This document shows, piece by piece, positions 60,549-64,000 of a stretch of DNA of 64,000 bases. Made by a program: the position numbers and the translations under genes. Within the stretch, counting starts at the first letter, position 1. Each line of letters begins with the position of its first letter. Source of the stretch: Fomitopsis serialis (lineage: Eukaryota; Basidiomycota; Agaricomycetes; Polyporales; Fomitopsidaceae); assembly GCF_022376445.1 (NCBI RefSeq), contig NW_025954973.1:494406-558405 (forward strand), in the 5' to 3' direction. Under the pieces are notes generated by a model. The model searched no databases. It had not been told where the DNA came from and saw nothing but the letters and a program-made list of their open reading frames with translations.

Positions 60549-60639
60549 AGTCTCCGTCCCCCGCCTGCCACACCGCACTCCTTCGTCAGCTCTCTGACGA
60601 CCGCGCCCGATGCACGTTCGGGGCCCACAGTCCGCGGGA

Positions 60640-62110
60640 CGCCATGGACCACCTATGCGGCCCTCTTACTGGCTGACGCGTACCGGAACGCCGCGCTGGG
60701 ACGCAATGCATGCCGACAACGTCGATCGGCGCGACGAAAACACGCAACACACCATTGTCCCGGGCGACTCCGTCCTTCGCGGGCATGCCCCGTGGCTGCC
60801 CATCTGCGCGGGACCAGCTGCCGCTCGCCGGAAAACGATACGTGGTTACATTGTCGAACAGGGTGAGCCGCCAGCCTGAGTCATTACTGACCACCGACTC
60901 CGCGAGCAAAGCCCCACGACGCTACATTGCGCGCATCGCCGGCGTGTCCATGGAATGCGCTGCTCCCCGTCTCGCGCGCCGCCGGAACGCGATATATGGT
61001 GTCGTCGTCAAACGGGCACTGTACCATCCGCTCAGCCACGAGCAGAGCAGCGCAGGTCGAAGACGTACCACTCCTCAACGCGCCAGACGAGTAGGGTGCA
61101 TTCTGCACGGCCCCGCAAAACACTCCCGCCGAGAGTCGGCTTCCCCACCAGTCACCCGGACGCCTTCCGAGGGCGCTCGCCAGAACGCGATCTGCGTCAG
61201 CTGAGCACAGCCTGCGGCGGCATGTGCTCATCCTGGACCTGCCAACGCGGCAGACGAATAGGGTGCCGGACCGCGTCGCGGATAGTGGTAGTCGGCAATG
61301 CTCTCCTCCGCCGCTCGCCGACTCGCTGCCGGATCGTCCATGGGGCCGCTCGCCGGGGCGCGACGCATCGAACGGACACTGTAGCACCGGCTCAGCAGCG
61401 CGGAGACGAGGACAAGTGGAAGACGCACCGCCTGCACAAGAGCCTCCAACGCGGCAGACGAGCAGGGTGCAAGCTGTCCTGCACGAAGGCATCGTGAGGC
61501 GCGTCCTGCGGGACCACGGCACGGCCCTCGTCGGAAGACGATGCATAGCGACTTTGTCGATCGCGCACGGTCAGCAGCGAGAGTGCTCGCAAGAGGCATC
61601 TGCTCACCGTCGACCTGCCCACGCGGCAGACGAGTGGGGCGCCGGATTCTGTCCTGCGTTTCTCGTGGGCAGGCTCTTTTCTGCGCGAGCCGACTAGCTA
61701 CCACGTCGTGTCCGTAGGGTCGCTCGCCGGGACGCGATATATGGTGACTTTGTCGAACGGACCGGGTCAGCGGAGCGCAGACTGCGAGACACAGGTACGT
61801 ACCGTCGACCCGCCACCGAGTATGCGACCTGTGCGGATTGATGTCGTGCATGGGTCGACCTCGAGACATGACTCATACCCTGGTCGCCGAGGCTGCTCGC
61901 CGGGACGCGATACGTGGTGACTGTGTCAAGCAGGTCAGACGTGCGTGCGACACGAAGCACAGGTACGTACCGGTGCGGCAGACGAGTGGGGCGCAATGCA
62001 TGCCCGGGCACCGGCATGATCGGTCTTGCCCGCCGGACGTCGATCGAGGGTCGCGTGGTTGCATAGGAGCACGCCTCGCCGGGAGCTGCTACCGTAGACG
62101 CGTTAGCAGG
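60640..62110. repeat. Degenerate tandem repeat, period about 150-190 bp, about eight units
   Basis: A core of the form CGCTCGCCGGGACGCGAT recurs near 60822, 60970, 61162, 61343, 61527, 61719, 61889 and 62070. A second block, GGCAGACGAGTGGGGTGC with small changes, recurs after each core. Unit length varies between about 148 and 192 bp. GTCGAACGG and GGTACGTACC-like blocks also recur. Long open frames on both strands are by-products of the GC-rich repeat and are not called genes. Confidence 0.7.
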
Positions 62111-63743
62111 AAGTCAGGTAGGCATAATCAATGGACTTGCCTCGCCAGACATGACGAGGGCTACGCGCCCGATTCAGCCAAGAGCAGAGGCGTCCGCTCG
62201 TTGCCTGGTCCTTCGACGCGCGCATCCTGACGCAACGGCGCGAATCGCCCGCGCGCTGGAGCGTCATGGATAGTTTCCTATGGCTGCGTCTCGGCACCTG
62301 GCACGGACCGCTATGAGCAATGTGTCTCGAGTCTGCAAGGGCGCGTCCGACGTACCGGACCTTACGAACGATGTCCCGTCTGTCGCGCGGATATGCACTC
62401 AGGCTTCGGATGCTGGTAGAGCCTCGAATGACGTGGAGTCCGTTCCTATGCACCGTCGACGGCTGCGGCACTGACTGGAAATGCATAGTGTGAGCCCGAG
62501 CAGTCAGGACGAGAAAGACCTGCACGTACGTCTATGTGAATCGCGTGCGCCCTCGACCACCGGGCAACGGTGCTTGTCTACGCCGTCGGCCTGTGTACTG
62601 CACGGGGCAGACAATCCACCCGACGAGGCGCGAGTGAGAGATGCGTGGGCTCCGTGCGTCCGATTGGTGCGGTACATATGCCAGCGGTGTAAGTGTGAGC
62701 AGCGAGTCCTGTGTGCGAGCCTTAGTGAGTGACCGTGCAATGAGAGGATTGACTTACTGTGGATCCCTGTTGTCCGAATTGACACTGTTGGTGGTCTGCG
62801 AGTCGTGGCTCGCAACTGTGAGTCTGTGTTAGTGTTGCCAACAAAGCAGGAGGGAGGACATTACCATGGAAGTTGCCTGAATGATGATGCTTCGAGAGAA
62901 GGGACAGACTACGTGGAGGCATAATGGTGTCTTACCAAAGAGGGATGGCCTGCTGTGATATATACATTCACACGACTTTCTCATTTTCTGGCCTCAGACC
63001 ACCGGGCTTCCTTCGGCAATGACTGCAGCCCCTGCCTATCTCCGGTGCTTGACTTCTTCCTGATGCTTGGCTCAGTGGCTTCAACAACTAAGGTCTTGCT
63101 TTGCACAGTCCTGAGGTCCTGCTGTAGTGGCATTTCTTATTCCTCACTGGCACATCACCACCTCATGCCCCCTCTTATGAACAGATTCCTCACACTGAGC
63201 ATCCTGAGTTGTGAGGACAACTCACGGAATTGAGATCTCAGTATAGATCGGCCATCAACACTTGGCACGGACAACCAATACGCGCGAGCCGAGACGTGAG
63301 ACCCTCGCGGGCAAATGCTTCCCACCGGCATGAGGTCATTACTGGCCTGAGGATACGAGGATGTCTTGAATGTTTTCCAAGACAGCATTGTAGCCTCAGT
63401 AAGTAAGGTCCACACAGTGAAAGAGTATGTATATCTTTCATTCTTGTCCTATACCTACTAGTATGTGCAGGGTTCACCGCAACGGCCAACCGGTAACACC
63501 TCGGTACATAAGCGAGTTCATCCCACGATGAACGTGCAGATCACGGCACATCCGCAGCGCCTACATCCGAATGAGGCCCAGAGCGCTGTGGCACGGTGCG
63601 AGTGATATTCCGGTACATGCAATCCTCGAAGTTCTGCGATGCCATGCAATATGACAAAGCAGGTTCGGCGGAATCTCAGTCAGTACATGTAGACACACAG
63701 GATTGGGGTCCCTAGTCTTAACACTGAAAATGAGAAGACTGAC
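62111..63743. other. Non-genic region; AT-richer segment at about 62.83-63.5 kb
   Basis: No gene is supported. From about 62.83 kb the base composition drops compared with the GC-rich repeat array. This segment begins TGTTAGTGTTGCCAACAAAG and could be part of an old LTR element, but no partner LTR, target duplication or coding sequence is seen. Confidence 0.35.
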
Positions 63744-64000
63744 CTGCAGCGGAGGAGCCTGTGCTCAGTGCAGCACTCCACGAGTGCGGCGCGCGAGAGG
63801 AAACGGTCGCGCGGGGAGGAGGCGAAGAGACAGAGAACTCGGCGGCACGCGGAGACGCGTCGAGATCACGATCTGTGAACACGAGGCTCCGCAACGCTGG
63901 GCGCCTATTCTGCGCTCTCTTCCGTTTCCTCTTCATCGCTCGTTCCTCTTCCACCCATGTTTGCGTGTCGCTGATCAGCTCAAAAATTACTCATACTATC
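63744..64000 (-). CDS. Possible exon of a gene running off the right edge
   Basis: An open frame reads DTQTWVEEERAMKRKRKRAQ and continues through a Ser/Pro-rich stretch to a GT donor (GCTGCAG|GTCAGT) at 63744. A possible acceptor (GATCAG) lies near 63975. There is no recognised domain. The KRKRKR cluster would suit a nuclear protein. It could also be a chance open frame. Confidence 0.3.

Noticed and set aside
61228..61869. 213-codon open frame on the minus strand
   Set aside because: It lies wholly within the GC-rich tandem repeat, its amino-acid pattern follows the repeat units and no domain is present.
62828..63497. Possible solo LTR (TGTTAG ... GTAACA)
   Set aside because: The ends are loosely LTR-like, but there is no flanking target duplication, no second copy and no coding remnant.

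Overview
The window is nuclear DNA of a filamentous basidiomycete, most likely a wood-decay Agaricomycete. The genes carry many short introns of about 45-70 bp with GTRNGT donors. The products are typical of that group: a secreted eqolisin protease, BBE-like FAD oxidoreductases, fungal DUF7025-AAA ATPases, MYND proteins, Agaricomycete BTB proteins, a Zn2Cys6 regulator and a fungal CaM kinase. Gene models were built by hand from splice signals and reading-frame continuity. In every gene called intact the spliced length is a multiple of three.

Left part (1-15 kb): two tandem FAD-linked oxidoreductases, one cut by the window edge and one with a single-base deletion; ribosomal protein eL27; a broken DUF7025-AAA gene and an AAA gene fragment; an endonuclease/exonuclease/phosphatase protein; and a long coiled-coil/proline-rich protein.

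Middle (5.9-48.8 kb): an expanded cluster of six DUF7025-AAA+ ATPase genes (AAA-1 to AAA-6) plus one fragment, interleaved with three MYND zinc-finger genes (MYND-A, -B, -C). AAA-2, -3, -5 and -6 and MYND-B and -C are open. AAA-1 has a frameshift inside Walker A, AAA-4 a nonsense codon in the lid, and MYND-A three indels. The recurring order is AAA, then a palindrome (GGTCACGGTACCGTGACC or a relative), then MYND on the same strand. A unit of about 4.4-4.7 kb is present as an inverted pair (about 20.8-25.2 kb and 38.9-43.5 kb). It flanks a centre with AAA-4, MYND-B and two single-copy genes: mitochondrial ribosomal protein mL57 and a 1081-residue Zn2Cys6 transcription factor. This looks like a birth-and-death multigene locus. 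The function of the AAA/MYND pairing is unknown and is the best candidate here for an undescribed system.

Right part (50-64 kb): eqolisin, mitochondrial bL28m, two tandem BTB genes (one broken), a CaMK1-like kinase with a GC-AG intron, and a complete short LTR element. That element has two identical 165-bp LTRs, a 5-bp target duplication, a gag ORF and no pol. After it comes a degenerate tandem repeat with a period of about 150-190 bp, then sequence with no clear gene, and possibly one exon running off the right edge.
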